64,000 nucleotides of DNA from CAIWHR01 sp039931775 (GTDB taxonomy: Bacteria > Pseudomonadota > Gammaproteobacteria > Burkholderiales > Casimicrobiaceae), in NCBI GenBank assembly GCA_039931775.1, contig JBDTRG010000050.1:1-64000 (forward strand), given 5' to 3'. The translations under genes and the position numbers were made by a program. The notes below the pieces were generated by a model. The model saw only the letters and a program-made list of their open reading frames with translations, made no database searches and had not been told where the DNA came from. Of this stretch, positions 18,061-26,119 are shown piece after piece; the first letter of the stretch is position 1, and every line of letters begins with the position of its first letter.

Positions 18061-18591
18061 TCAAAGTCCGACGCGAAGGAATGCGGGATCGACGACCAGC
18101 CGGCTGAGCTCGATCTCCTGCCACGTGCCGCCATCACTGTCGACCCATCGCTGGCCGTACCACGAGAGTGCATTCGCATCCGCCGGCGACGGCGTCAATT
18201 CGGCGAGATTGCGCAGACCCAGCACGCTCTGGACCACGATGCCGGCCTTGAGATCGCCCGCGCGCGGTCCGAACAGGATCAGCCGGCTTTGCGCCCCGGC
18301 GCCGTGCGCGACAGTCGTCCCTTGTCCGATGAATCCCGCGAAATCGACGACGCTGAAAAGGTTGCCGCGAATGTTCGCGAGGCCCAGAAACCACGGCTGC
18401 GTCAGCGGAACTGCCGCGATGGGGGGCACTGCGACCACTTCGGCGGCGTCGGCAAGGCGGATGAGCCACCGCTGGGTGCCGCACGCGAGCCCGAGCCGCG
18501 ACGACTCCACCTGCGCCGCCGTCTTGCTGGCAAGGCGGTTCGCGAGTTCCTGCTGGAAGGACTGGAGGTCGATGCGTGCGGGACGGGCCAT
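18061..18591 (-). CDS. pilI: PilI, CheW-like coupling protein
   Basis: 176 residues. CheW-like domain over most of the length (LACGTQRWLIRLADAAEVV, then GLANIRGNLFSVVDFAGFIG, then IVVQSVLGLRNLAEL). It links the PilJ receptor to the PilL kinase in the chemosensory array. ATG 18591 lies 24 bases after the pilH stop region. Size and position between pilH and pilJ are exactly as in other Chp operons. Confidence 0.93.
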   Translation of the reverse strand: MARPARIDLQSFQQELANRLASKTAAQVESSRLGLACGTQRWLIRLADAAEVVAVPPIAAVPLTQPWFLGLANIRGNLFSVVDFAGFIGQGTTVAHGAGAQSRLILFGPRAGDLKAGIVVQSVLGLRNLAELTPSPADANALSWYGQRWVDSDGGTWQEIELSRLVVDPAFLRVGL

Positions 18592-18615
18592 GTTCGTAGC
18601 GCAGTGTGTGGGCGA

Positions 18616-18981
18616 TCAGCCGAGTGCGGCGATTTTCGCGAGGAGTTCGTCGCGATTGACCGGTTTGACCACGTAGTCCCGGGCGCCTTGGCGCATCCCC
18701 CAGATCTTGTCGGTTTCCTGGCTTTTCGATGTACAGAGGACGATCGGGATGTCCTTGGTCTCGGCGTCGCGGCTGATCGCGCGCGTCGCCTGGAATCCGT
18801 TGAGTCCGGGCATGACGACGTCCATCAGGATCAGGTCCGGCCGGATCTGTTTCGCCTTGGCGATTGCATCGTCCCCGTTGTCGCAGGCAACGACGTCGTA
18901 CCCCGCCTTCGTCAACATGTCGTTCAACACGTGCCGTTCGGTCGGCGAATCGTCGACGATGAGTATTTTCTTGATCGTCAT
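18616..18981 (-). CDS. pilH: PilH single-domain response regulator
   Basis: 121 residues, a stand-alone receiver: acidic pair in ILIVDDSPTE, phospho-acceptor Asp in LILMDVVMPGLNGFQ, Thr/Ser in VLCTSKSQ, Lys in YVVKPV. In the Chp system PilH works on pilus retraction or as a phosphate sink for PilL. ATG 18981 was chosen because it gives the standard receiver length; the extra in-frame codons upstream overlap the end of pilG and are Pro/Arg-rich. Shine-Dalgarno is weak, consistent with coupling. Confidence 0.92.
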   Translation of the reverse strand: MTIKKILIVDDSPTERHVLNDMLTKAGYDVVACDNGDDAIAKAKQIRPDLILMDVVMPGLNGFQATRAISRDAETKDIPIVLCTSKSQETDKIWGMRQGARDYVVKPVNRDELLAKIAALG

Positions 18982-19018
18982 GGCTGCGGCAGGGTTCTCG
19001 GTTCGGGTCGGCGCCGGA

Positions 19019-19444
19019 TCAGCGGGCCGCTGCGGCCGGCGATCCGGACGCGGGACGTGCGACATGGGTGGTGACGGCCTTGAGCAGGCTTTCCTTGGTG
19101 AACGGCTTCGTCAGGTATTGATCCGATCCGACCATCCGCCCGCGCGCCCGATCGAACAGGCCGTCCTTCGACGACAGCATGATCACCGGCATCGCGTGGA
19201 ACTTCGGGTTCTTCTTGATCAGCGCACATGTCTGGTAGCCATCGAGGCGCGGCATCATGATGTCGACGAAGACGAGATCGGGGCGGTGATCGGCGATTTT
19301 GGCGAGGGCGTCGAAACCGTCCTCGGCAAGAATCACCGCGCACCCGGCCTGCAGCAGGAAGATTTCGGCGCTCCGGCGAATGGTGTTCGAGTCATCGATG
19401 ACCATGACCTTGACGCCCGACAACGCGGTTTGCTCCGGCACCAT
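19019..19444 (-). CDS. pilG: PilG response regulator
   Basis: 141 residues, receiver domain with short tails: VMVIDDSNTIRR, phospho-acceptor in LVFVDIMMPRLDGYQ, SSKDG and LTKPF. PilG is the output regulator for pilus extension in Pseudomonas-type Chp systems. Start ATG 19444 has GAGGA nine bases upstream (AAGAGGAAAAGC-ATG); the longer in-frame reading to 19642 lacks similarity. First gene of pilG-pilH-pilI-pilJ-pilL. The 234 bases upstream to ilvA should hold the operon promoter; they contain the palindrome TTGTGGGCCACAA at 19485-19497, of unknown meaning. Confidence 0.93.
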   Translation of the reverse strand: MVPEQTALSGVKVMVIDDSNTIRRSAEIFLLQAGCAVILAEDGFDALAKIADHRPDLVFVDIMMPRLDGYQTCALIKKNPKFHAMPVIMLSSKDGLFDRARGRMVGSDQYLTKPFTKESLLKAVTTHVARPASGSPAAAAR

Positions 19445-19678
19445 GCTTTTCCTCTTCGCGATTCCGTTTTTGCAGATGAGCAAATTGTGGGCCACAACCG
19501 TTTGCGGGCGAGTTTGCCACGGGCACAGCCAGTTGCCTAGAGCATAAACTTTGCCTGAATCGGCATCCTCAACCGAATCCGCGAGATTCGTGCCGGAGGA
19601 ACAAGTTTTCGTGTCTCCCGGCTGACGCGCAGGGGCATTCAATGCCCTCAGGCGTCGTCGGGGATGGGGGGCCGACCG

Positions 19679-21193
19679 CTAGCGCCCCAGAAACATCCGG
19701 TACGCCGGATTGCCGGTTTCGTCGATGCAATCGTAGCCCAGGCGGTCGAGAAAGAGGCGGAACTTGCCCTTGTCCGACGGCGGAACCTGCATGCCGACCA
19801 GCACGCGGCCGTAGTCGGCGCCGTGGTTGCGGTAGTGGAAGAGGCTGATGTTCCAGCCGCGGCTCATGCTGTTCAGGAATTTCATCAGCGCGCCGGGCCG
19901 TTCGGGGAACTCGAATCGATAGAGGATTTCGTTCTTCGTCGACGGCGCGTGGCCACCGACGAGGTGCCGGACATGGAGCTTCGCCATCTCGTTGTCGGAC
20001 AGGTCGAATGCCTCGATCCGGCGGCGGCGCAGTTCACCGAGCAGCTGATCGGTCTCGCGGCGGTTCGCCACTTCGATGCCGACGAAGATGTGCGCTACGC
20101 TCGGATCGGCGTAGCGATAATTGAACTCCGTGACCGAGCGCTTGCCGAGCAGGCGGCAGAATTCCCGGAAGCTGCCGGGGGCCTCGGGGATCGTCACGGC
20201 GAGTATGGCTTCCCGCTCCTCGCCCAGCTCGGCGCGCTCGGCGACGAAGCGCAGGCGGTCGAAGTTCATGTTGGCCCCGCAGGCGATCGCGACGTACGTG
20301 CGGTCCTTCGTGCGGTGGCGCTCGATCCATGCTTTCGCCCCGGCGATCGCCAGCGCGCCGGCCGGCTCGAGGATGGAACGCGTGTCCTCGAATACGTCCT
20401 TCAGCGCCGCGCAGGTTGCGTCGGTGTCGACCAGGACAATGTCGTCGACGTATTTCCTGACCAGCCGGAACGTCTCCTTGCCGACCTGCTTCACCGCGAC
20501 CCCGTCGGCGAAGAGCCCGACGTGGGCGAGCTTGACGCGGCGGCCGGCCACAACCGAGCGCGCCATCGCGTCGGAATCAACCGGCTGCACGCCGATCACC
20601 TTGATGTCGGGGCGCACCCGTTTCACGTAGGCGGCGATCCCGCTGATCAGTCCGCCGCCGCCGATCGCGACGAAGATCGCGTCGATGGGCCCCTGCCGCT
20701 GACGCAGGATCTCCATGCCGACGGTGCCCTGCCCGGCGATCACGTCGGGATCGTCGTAGGGATGCACGAACGCCGCCCGTGTGCGCCTCTGAAGCACCAG
20801 CGCATGCGTGTGCGCGTCGCTGTACGAATCGCCGTGCAGCACGACCGTCGCGCCGCGCGCCTCGACGGCGGCGATCTTGATATGCGGGGTGGTCACCGGC
20901 ATCACGATCGTCGCTGCGCAACCGAGGCGCTGAGCGGCAAGCGCCACTCCTTGAGCATGATTGCCGGCGGACGCCGCGATGACGCCGCGCGCGCGCTCCG
21001 CGGCCGACAGATGCGCCATCTTGTTGTACGCACCGCGCAGCTTGAACGAGAACACCGGCTGCTGGTCCTCGCGCTTCAGAAGGATGCGATTGCCGAGCCT
21101 CGCGGAAAGCGACGGCGCAAGATCGAGCGGCGACTCGATCGCCACGTCGTACACCTTCGCGGTCAGGATCTTCTTGAGGTAGTCGACGGGCAT
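19679..21193 (-). CDS. ilvA: Threonine ammonia-lyase, biosynthetic (IlvA)
   Basis: 504 residues. PLP enzyme converting threonine to 2-oxobutanoate, first step of isoleucine synthesis. The catalytic domain holds the PLP lysine in PVFSFKLRGAYNKM (near residue 50), SAGNHAQGVA, and the glycine loop IFVAIGGGGLISG. After residue ~325 come two ACT-like regulatory repeats (ILAVTIPEAPGSFREFCRLLG and EILYRFEFPERPGALMKFLNSM), the length and layout of the feedback-regulated biosynthetic form rather than the short catabolic TdcB. ATG 21193 begins MPVDYLKKIL, as in other betaproteobacterial IlvA proteins. Downstream of dnaQ by 106 bases, same strand. Confidence 0.95.
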   Translation of the reverse strand: MPVDYLKKILTAKVYDVAIESPLDLAPSLSARLGNRILLKREDQQPVFSFKLRGAYNKMAHLSAAERARGVIAASAGNHAQGVALAAQRLGCAATIVMPVTTPHIKIAAVEARGATVVLHGDSYSDAHTHALVLQRRTRAAFVHPYDDPDVIAGQGTVGMEILRQRQGPIDAIFVAIGGGGLISGIAAYVKRVRPDIKVIGVQPVDSDAMARSVVAGRRVKLAHVGLFADGVAVKQVGKETFRLVRKYVDDIVLVDTDATCAALKDVFEDTRSILEPAGALAIAGAKAWIERHRTKDRTYVAIACGANMNFDRLRFVAERAELGEEREAILAVTIPEAPGSFREFCRLLGKRSVTEFNYRYADPSVAHIFVGIEVANRRETDQLLGELRRRRIEAFDLSDNEMAKLHVRHLVGGHAPSTKNEILYRFEFPERPGALMKFLNSMSRGWNISLFHYRNHGADYGRVLVGMQVPPSDKGKFRLFLDRLGYDCIDETGNPAYRMFLGR

Positions 21194-21299
21194 GGGAAAC
21201 CGGAGGGCGGGCCGAACGCAGCGTGCGAGCGTAGCAGGAAAGGGCGCGACGCGGAACGCGCGAATTTCGCGCGACGCCGGGGCTTTTCCGACGGAACGT

Positions 21300-22046
21300 T
21301 CAGTCGCCCGGGGATTGCGTCGCCGGCGCGACCTGCATCCAGAGGCACCGGCCGCCGGAGTCCTTGTCGAGCGCAGCCAGGTATTCCTGATGCGCGGCGA
21401 GCTCGGCCGCCGTGGGCTCGAGCGCATCGACGTGCGGACGGACCCCCGCGCGCCCTGTGGCACCACCGCCGGACTCGACGTCGGTCGCCGAAACGAGGGT
21501 CGACGCAGCCATGTCGATGGTCAGCGTTTCCTGGCCGCGCGTCATCGCCAGATAGACCTCGGCGAGCAACTGGGCATCGAGCAACGCCCCGTGCACCGAC
21601 CGGTGCGCGTTGTCGATGCCGAAACGTTCGCACAGCGCGTCGAGGCTGTTGCGCTTGCCGGGGAACAGCTCGCGCGCCAGCGCCAGGGTGTCGATGAGCC
21701 CCGCATAGGCCTCTGCGCAGCCGGGGGCTTCCGCGATTCGGAATTCGGCGTCGAGGAAGCCGACGTCGAACGGCGCGTTGTGAATGATCCACTCGGCGCC
21801 GCGAGCGAAGGCGACGAACTCCGACGACACCTCGCGAAACCGGGGTTTGCCCTTGAGGTCGTCCCACGTCATCCCGTGGACTTCGGTGGCGCCGGCGTCG
21901 ATCTCGCGCTCCGGATCCAGCCGGAAGTGCACCGTGCGACCGGTCGCCCGGCGGTCGACGAGCTCCAGCGCGGCGACTTCGATGATGCGGTGGCCCTGCC
22001 GCGGATCGAGGCCCGTGGTTTCGGTGTCTATAACGATCTGGCGCAT
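21300..22046 (-). CDS. dnaQ: DNA polymerase III epsilon subunit (3'-5' exonuclease)
   Basis: 248 residues from ATG 22046. Proofreading exonuclease of the replicative polymerase. Exo I VIDTETTGLDP (Asp7, Glu9), Exo II IIHNAPFDVGFLDAEF, Exo III HGALLDAQLLAEVY are all intact. The C-terminal tail after residue ~185 has the length expected for the alpha-subunit-binding region (E. coli protein is 243). It starts 14 bases after the PP2C stop, so it probably shares a transcript with the phosphatase and kinase, an association that says little about its own job. Confidence 0.95.
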   Translation of the reverse strand: MRQIVIDTETTGLDPRQGHRIIEVAALELVDRRATGRTVHFRLDPEREIDAGATEVHGMTWDDLKGKPRFREVSSEFVAFARGAEWIIHNAPFDVGFLDAEFRIAEAPGCAEAYAGLIDTLALARELFPGKRNSLDALCERFGIDNAHRSVHGALLDAQLLAEVYLAMTRGQETLTIDMAASTLVSATDVESGGGATGRAGVRPHVDALEPTAAELAAHQEYLAALDKDSGGRCLWMQVAPATQSPGD

Positions 22047-22060
22047 CGGTATCGTTCCGG

Positions 22061-22981
22061 TCAGCGCCGGTAGCGCTGGATGGTCGACTGAATCTCGTCG
22101 ATGGCGCGCTCGATCTCGTCGTCGGACAAATCGCGGTCGGTTCCCTTGCGGTCGGACAACGACAGCGTCTGGTCGAGCTGAGTCTGGAATTCGCCGAGAC
22201 CCAGTGTTTCGGTGATCGTCGTCGTCGGCTCGTCGACCAGTGTTTCGGGCCCCCAGCGCACGACGATCGCCGAGAGGTTGTCGCTGTCGGCGCCGCCACG
22301 CCGCTCGGCTTCGCGCATGATCTCGGGCGCCGCCTTCAGGATCGGCGCACCCGTGAGCCGCGCCGCGAGCTCGTCGTTGCCGATCGCGCCCCACAGGCCG
22401 TCCGTGCACATCAAGATGACGTCTGCGTTGCGAAGCGGAGTGCGGTTCGAGAGGTCGATCACCGGGTCGACGAGACCACCCAGGCAACTGTAGATCTTGT
22501 TGCGGTCGGGGTGGTCGGCGGCCTCGGTGGCGCCGATCAATCCCTGGTCGATCAGGTATTGCACCTTCGAATGGTCCTTGGTCTGGCCGATCAGCGCGCC
22601 CTGCCGGAACAGCGAGAGCCGCGAATCCCCGACGTGCGCCCAGTAGGCAAAGCCCGCCTGCACGATGCATGCGACGCAGGTAGTGCGCGGCGTCTCGAGC
22701 ATCGAGAATTGCGTCGAGTACGAGACCAGCGCCGCGTGCGCCCTCACCATCGACTCGTGCAGAAACGTGAGCGGGCTCTTGAGAATAGGCTTCGCTTCCT
22801 GCTGGAATCGCTCCACGAACAGCCGGACGGCGATCTGAGCGGCTATCTCGCCGCCCGCATGGCCGCCCATGCCGTCGGCGACGACGAGCAGCAGCGTGTC
22901 GCGGCTGTATGTGTAGGCGATGCGGTCCTGGTTGACCGTGCGCGATCCCTTGCGCGATTCCTGGAAGATCGTGAATCGCAT
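22061..22981 (-). CDS. PP2C-type protein phosphatase
   Basis: 306 residues. Metal-dependent Ser/Thr phosphatase: GSRTVNQDR, VVADGMGGHAGGEIAA (Asp36), HVGDSRL, LMCTDGLWG, and DSDNLSAIVV, i.e. the PPM metal ligands in order. The catalytic domain fills residues 1-240; the Asp/Glu-rich tail has no recognised domain. Partner of the Ser/Thr kinase encoded just upstream; the pair likely controls reversible phosphorylation of unidentified proteins. No T6SS or FHA genes are near. ATG 22981 has a poor Shine-Dalgarno because the upstream bases belong to a tandem repeat. Confidence 0.92.
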   Translation of the reverse strand: MRFTIFQESRKGSRTVNQDRIAYTYSRDTLLLVVADGMGGHAGGEIAAQIAVRLFVERFQQEAKPILKSPLTFLHESMVRAHAALVSYSTQFSMLETPRTTCVACIVQAGFAYWAHVGDSRLSLFRQGALIGQTKDHSKVQYLIDQGLIGATEAADHPDRNKIYSCLGGLVDPVIDLSNRTPLRNADVILMCTDGLWGAIGNDELAARLTGAPILKAAPEIMREAERRGGADSDNLSAIVVRWGPETLVDEPTTTITETLGLGEFQTQLDQTLSLSDRKGTDRDLSDDEIERAIDEIQSTIQRYRR

Positions 22982-22986
22982 GGCGT

Positions 22987-23142
22987 CAGCGCCCGCGCGG
23001 CCGCCCGAAGGGCGCTGCCTGCCCCCCTCCGGGGGGTAGCGAACGCAGTGAGCATGGGGGGTCGTACCAGCGCCCGCGCGGCCGCCCGAAGGGCGCTGCC
23101 TGCCCCCCTCCGGGGGGTAGCGAACGCAGTGAGCATGGGGGG
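22987..23142. repeat. Tandem pair of identical 75-bp GC-rich repeats
   Basis: Copies at 22987-23061 and 23068-23142 are identical over 75 bases and separated by 6 bases (period 81). Each contains two potential hairpins: gcgccc..gggcgc around 'cccgaaggg', and cccccc-tcc-gggggg, followed by 'gcgaacgcagtgagcatg'. They fill the gap between the kinase stop and the phosphatase start. They look like a Burkholderiales-type intergenic repeat. The strong stems could attenuate or stabilise the kinase-phosphatase mRNA (inference). Confidence 0.9.
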
Positions 23143-23152
23143 GCCGTAAACA

Positions 23153-24091
23153 TCACGCGCCGATTTCGTGGAAGAGCTTCCGCTTGAGGTTGCCCAGGAA
23201 ACCGACCTTGGGTCGCTTCGGCGGGATGTCGCGGATCGCCTTTTGCAATGCGAACACCGACTGCGGGCGCTCGAGAGGATCGAGGCGCAGGCACCAGTCG
23301 ATCACTTCGAGCACGTTATCGGAATACTGGCCCGACCAGATCTTCTTCGCGGAGACGAGATGGTCTTCCTGCTGCCGCGCATCCGCGGCCTGCGGCGCGA
23401 ACGCGGCGAGGCACGCGAACATGCTCGCCCCCACGCCGTAGACGTCGGTCCACGGACCGAGCCGGTCCGGGTCGCGATACTGCTCGGGCGCGGCGAACCC
23501 CGGCGTATACATCGGCGCGAGCTTGGGACGCTTCGTCGTCAGCGTCTGGCGCGCAGCGCCGAAGTCGAGCAGCACCGGACTGCCGTCCGTGCGCAGGTAG
23601 ATGTTGGCGGGCTTGATGTCGAGATGCAGCAGCTTGTGGGTGTGCACCTCGCGCAGTCCGTTCAAAAGGTGCATGAAGACGTGACGCACCAGGCGCTCGG
23701 ACATCTGGTCCTGGCGCATCTGGATCTGCTGCTGGAGCGTGCGGCCGCGCTCGTAACGCATGACCATGTACACGGTCTCGTTGGCGCGGAAGAAATTCAG
23801 CACGCGGACGACGTTCGGGTGAGTGATCTTCGCGAGCGCGCGGCCCTCCTCGAAGAAGCATTTCATCCCGTACCGGAACGACGCCATGTTCTCCGCCGAC
23901 GTCGCGCGGACGATGTCGCCTTCCGTGCGCAGCACCAGCGAGGACGGCAGGTATTCCTTGATCGCGACGGGCACGCCCGTCTCGTCGAACGCCCGATAGA
24001 CGATCGAGAATCCACCGCGACTGATCTGACGGTCGATCCGATAGTTGAGGAGCTGGTACCCGCCGGAGAGGGCCTGATTGGTGACGGGCAT
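23153..24091 (-). CDS. Serine/threonine protein kinase
   Basis: 312 residues, a single cytoplasmic kinase domain without a transmembrane segment. Gly-loop ISRGGFSIVY, catalytic Lys45 in VAIKEYLP, HLDIKPANIY with catalytic Asp158 (HLD in place of the common HRD), DFGAARQ with Asp176, and TPGFAAPEQY for the activation/P+1 segment. Similar short kinases paired with PP2C phosphatases occur upstream of yicC in Burkholderiales. First gene of a run STK-(repeat)-PP2C-dnaQ on the minus strand, divergent from yicC. Substrates unknown. Confidence 0.92.
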   Translation of the reverse strand: MPVTNQALSGGYQLLNYRIDRQISRGGFSIVYRAFDETGVPVAIKEYLPSSLVLRTEGDIVRATSAENMASFRYGMKCFFEEGRALAKITHPNVVRVLNFFRANETVYMVMRYERGRTLQQQIQMRQDQMSERLVRHVFMHLLNGLREVHTHKLLHLDIKPANIYLRTDGSPVLLDFGAARQTLTTKRPKLAPMYTPGFAAPEQYRDPDRLGPWTDVYGVGASMFACLAAFAPQAADARQQEDHLVSAKKIWSGQYSDNVLEVIDWCLRLDPLERPQSVFALQKAIRDIPPKRPKVGFLGNLKRKLFHEIGA

Positions 24092-24161
24092 GGGCGCAGG
24101 TTGGGGAAACGCTAGTCGCGCAAACGGGTTGCAATTCGCATGCCAAAGCGCCGATGCGCGC

Positions 24162-24190
24162 TTGCGCCACCCGCGGATAACGCATACATT
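24162..24190 (+). promoter_or_regulatory. Sigma-70-type promoter upstream of leader ORF and yicC
   Basis: TTGCGC at 24162-24167, 17-bp spacer, TACATT at 24185-24190. The next ATG (24197) lies six bases beyond the -10, at the expected +1, so the transcript may begin with the start codon of the 19-codon ORF. Confidence 0.6.
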
Positions 24191-24196
24191 CTCCGG

Positions 24197-24256
24197 ATGA
24201 ACGCCCTCAAAGTAAAGCTGGAAAAGTTGGCAAAATCCGGCCGGTTTTGCCGATGA
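24197..24256 (+). CDS. 19-codon leader ORF overlapping yicC start
   Basis: ATG at 24197, stop TGA at 24254-24256; encodes MNALKVKLEKLAKSGRFCR. The stop overlaps the yicC ATG as ATGA, the classic coupling arrangement. A good promoter places +1 at the ORF's first base, so it would be a leaderless leader peptide. The peptide is Lys/Arg-rich with a heptad-like Leu spacing (Leu4, Leu8, Leu11). No homologue is known to me. Existence as a translated ORF is an inference from geometry only. Confidence 0.4.
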   Translation: MNALKVKLEKLAKSGRFCR

Positions 24257-25119
24257 TCCTGAGCATGACCGGATTCGCGGCAGTTGCCGCGGAGCTGCCC
24301 GGCGTCGCGCTCGCTGTCGAGCTACGCTCCGTCAACCACCGCTATCTCGACCTCCAGGTCCGGCTTCCTGACGAGCTCCGGGGCATCGAATCCTCGCTGC
24401 GCGAGCAACTCGTCGCCGAGCTGAAACGCGGCAAGGTCGAATGCCGGGTGTCGCTCAATCGTACCGCCGCGGGCGCCGCCGGCCTGGCGGTGGACCGTGC
24501 CCGGGTCGCCGAACTCGCCAAGGCGGCGGCCGACGCGACGTCGAGCGCGCCGGGGGCGAGGCCGCTATCCGTCGGCGAAATCCTGCGCTGGCCCGGGGTG
24601 ATCGCCGAGCCGACGGTGCCGCCGGACCAACTTGCCACCCATGCGAGAAAGCTCGTCGGACAGGCGTTGGCGGAGCTCGGCGCGTCACGCTCGCGCGAAG
24701 GCGTCAAGCTCGTCGCAACCCTCGTCGAGCGCTGCGAGGCGATCGAGGCGCAGGTCGCACGGGTCGCACCGCGCATTCCGGCCATCCACGCGGCCTACGT
24801 CGAAAAACTATCGGCCCGCCTGAGGGAAGCCGGACTCGACCCGGACCAGGACCGCCTGAAACAGGAGCTCGCGCTTTTCGCCACCAAGGTCGACGTCGCC
24901 GAGGAACTGTCCCGGCTTTCGACCCACATCGCCGAGGTGCGCCGTGTCATCAAGGCCGGTGGCAGCGCGGGCAAACGTCTCGACTTCCTGATGCAGGAAC
25001 TGCACCGCGAAGCGAATACGCTCGGTTCCAAATCCGTGGACGCGGAACTTTCGCAGGCGTCGCTCGAGATGAAAGTGCTGATCGAGCAGATGCGCGAGCA
25101 AGTGCAGAACCTCGAATGA
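24253..25119 (+). CDS. yicC: YicC family endoribonuclease
   Basis: 288 residues from ATG 24253, giving the family's normal start MILSMTGFA. Conserved N-terminal VELRSVNHRYLDLQVRLP and C-terminal GSAGKRLDFLMQELHREANTLGSK, the YicC-N and DUF1732 signatures. E. coli YicC is reported as an endoribonuclease implicated in RyhB turnover; other members are annotated as stress-linked. Its initiation codon overlaps the stop of a 19-codon ORF. Followed by gmk after 103 bases that contain GC-rich sequence without a recognised terminator. Confidence 0.94.
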   Translation: MILSMTGFAAVAAELPGVALAVELRSVNHRYLDLQVRLPDELRGIESSLREQLVAELKRGKVECRVSLNRTAAGAAGLAVDRARVAELAKAAADATSSAPGARPLSVGEILRWPGVIAEPTVPPDQLATHARKLVGQALAELGASRSREGVKLVATLVERCEAIEAQVARVAPRIPAIHAAYVEKLSARLREAGLDPDQDRLKQELALFATKVDVAEELSRLSTHIAEVRRVIKAGGSAGKRLDFLMQELHREANTLGSKSVDAELSQASLEMKVLIEQMREQVQNLE

Positions 25120-25222
25120 GTGAGTGGGGCGAAGCCCAGGCCCGAAGGGCGCGTCCACGAACGATTGAGGGGGCCGACACGAGGCCGATCATGTTCCTCA
25201 ACCGTAGGCAGAGGCCGCGGGA

Positions 25223-25873
25223 ATGACGGCAGGCATCGGGCCTACCAGGGCCCCGCCGGCCTCCGGTTGCCTGTTCGTGCTCGCCGCGCCCTCGGGCGGC
25301 GGCAAGACGAGCCTCGTTGCCGCGTTGCTCGAGCGCGAGCCGGGTATCCGCCTCTCGGTGTCTTACACGACGCGCGCGGCGCGCCCCGGCGAAATCGACG
25401 GTCTGCACTACCATTTTGTGGACGAGCCGCGCTTTCTCGCACTCAAGGCCAACGACGTATTCCTTGAGCACGCGTTCGTGCACGGGAATTGGTACGCGAC
25501 GTCGGCCACATGGCTCACCGAACAGGTGACTCAAGGCCACGACGTGCTGCTCGAAATCGACTGGCAGGGCGCCGGACAGGTGCGCCGGCTGATCCCGGAC
25601 GCCGTGCACGTTTTCATCCTGCCGCCGTCGCTCGCATCGCTGAAGGAGCGACTGGAGAAACGCGGACAGGACTCCCCCGAGGTCATCCGAAGCCGTCTCG
25701 ACGCGGCGCGCGAAGAGATGCGCCACTGTACCGAGTTCGATTATGTTATTATGAATCAGGACTTTGCACGAGCCGTCGACGACCTGTGCGCAATCGTACG
25801 CGCGGCGCGCCTCACGGCGCCTCGGCAATCGGTTCGCCACGCGCATCTCCTGCAGCGACTCATCGAAAACTGA
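25223..25873 (+). CDS. gmk: Guanylate kinase
   Basis: 216 residues. Phosphorylates GMP to GDP. P-loop LAAPSGGGKTSL near residue 20, the GMP-binding stretch SVSYTTRAARPGEIDGLHYHFV, and EIDWQGAGQVR. Length fits the family with a slightly extended N-terminus (MTAGIGPTRAPP). Directly followed by rpoZ (13 bases) and spoT, the conserved gmk-rpoZ-spoT cluster that groups guanine-nucleotide supply with (p)ppGpp metabolism. Confidence 0.96.
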   Translation: MTAGIGPTRAPPASGCLFVLAAPSGGGKTSLVAALLEREPGIRLSVSYTTRAARPGEIDGLHYHFVDEPRFLALKANDVFLEHAFVHGNWYATSATWLTEQVTQGHDVLLEIDWQGAGQVRRLIPDAVHVFILPPSLASLKERLEKRGQDSPEVIRSRLDAAREEMRHCTEFDYVIMNQDFARAVDDLCAIVRAARLTAPRQSVRHAHLLQRLIEN

Positions 25874-25886
25874 CCCCAGAGGATTT

Positions 25887-26093
25887 ATGGCCCGCATCAC
25901 GATCGAAGACTGTCTCGCCAGGATTCCCAACCGGTTCGAATTGACCCTTGCGGCCACCAACCGAGCCCGCCAGATCTCGGCGGGCAGCTCGGCACTCGTC
26001 GACACGGACCGCGACAAGCCGACCGTCGTCGCGCTGCGCGAAATCGCGGCCGGCAAGGTCGGCATCGAAATGCTGCTCAAGGCGCCCGTCTGA
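25887..26093 (+). CDS. rpoZ: RNA polymerase omega subunit
   Basis: 68 residues. MARITIEDCLARIPNRFELTL and KPTVVALREIAAGKVG are the omega signature. Assists assembly of the beta' subunit and, in proteobacteria, forms part of a ppGpp site with beta'. ATG 25887 follows AGAGGA by four bases; an in-frame reading that begins inside gmk is not needed. The adjacent spoT supplies the ligand sensed at that site. Confidence 0.96.
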   Translation: MARITIEDCLARIPNRFELTLAATNRARQISAGSSALVDTDRDKPTVVALREIAAGKVGIEMLLKAPV

Positions 26094-26119
26094 CGCGGTG
26101 CCATCGGCGGCAATGAGGC

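Noticed and set aside
19485..19497. Operator palindrome TTGTGGGCCACAA upstream of pilG
   Set aside because: Perfect but short, single copy and without a recognised regulator; chance occurrence is possible.
19633..19647. Hairpin GGGCATT-C-AATGCCC downstream of ilvA and upstream of pilG
   Set aside because: One-base loop and no T-run; not a convincing terminator.
22987..23142. Possible CRISPR-like repeat
   Set aside because: Two copies of 75 bp with a 6-base spacer; no array, no spacers of normal size and no cas genes.
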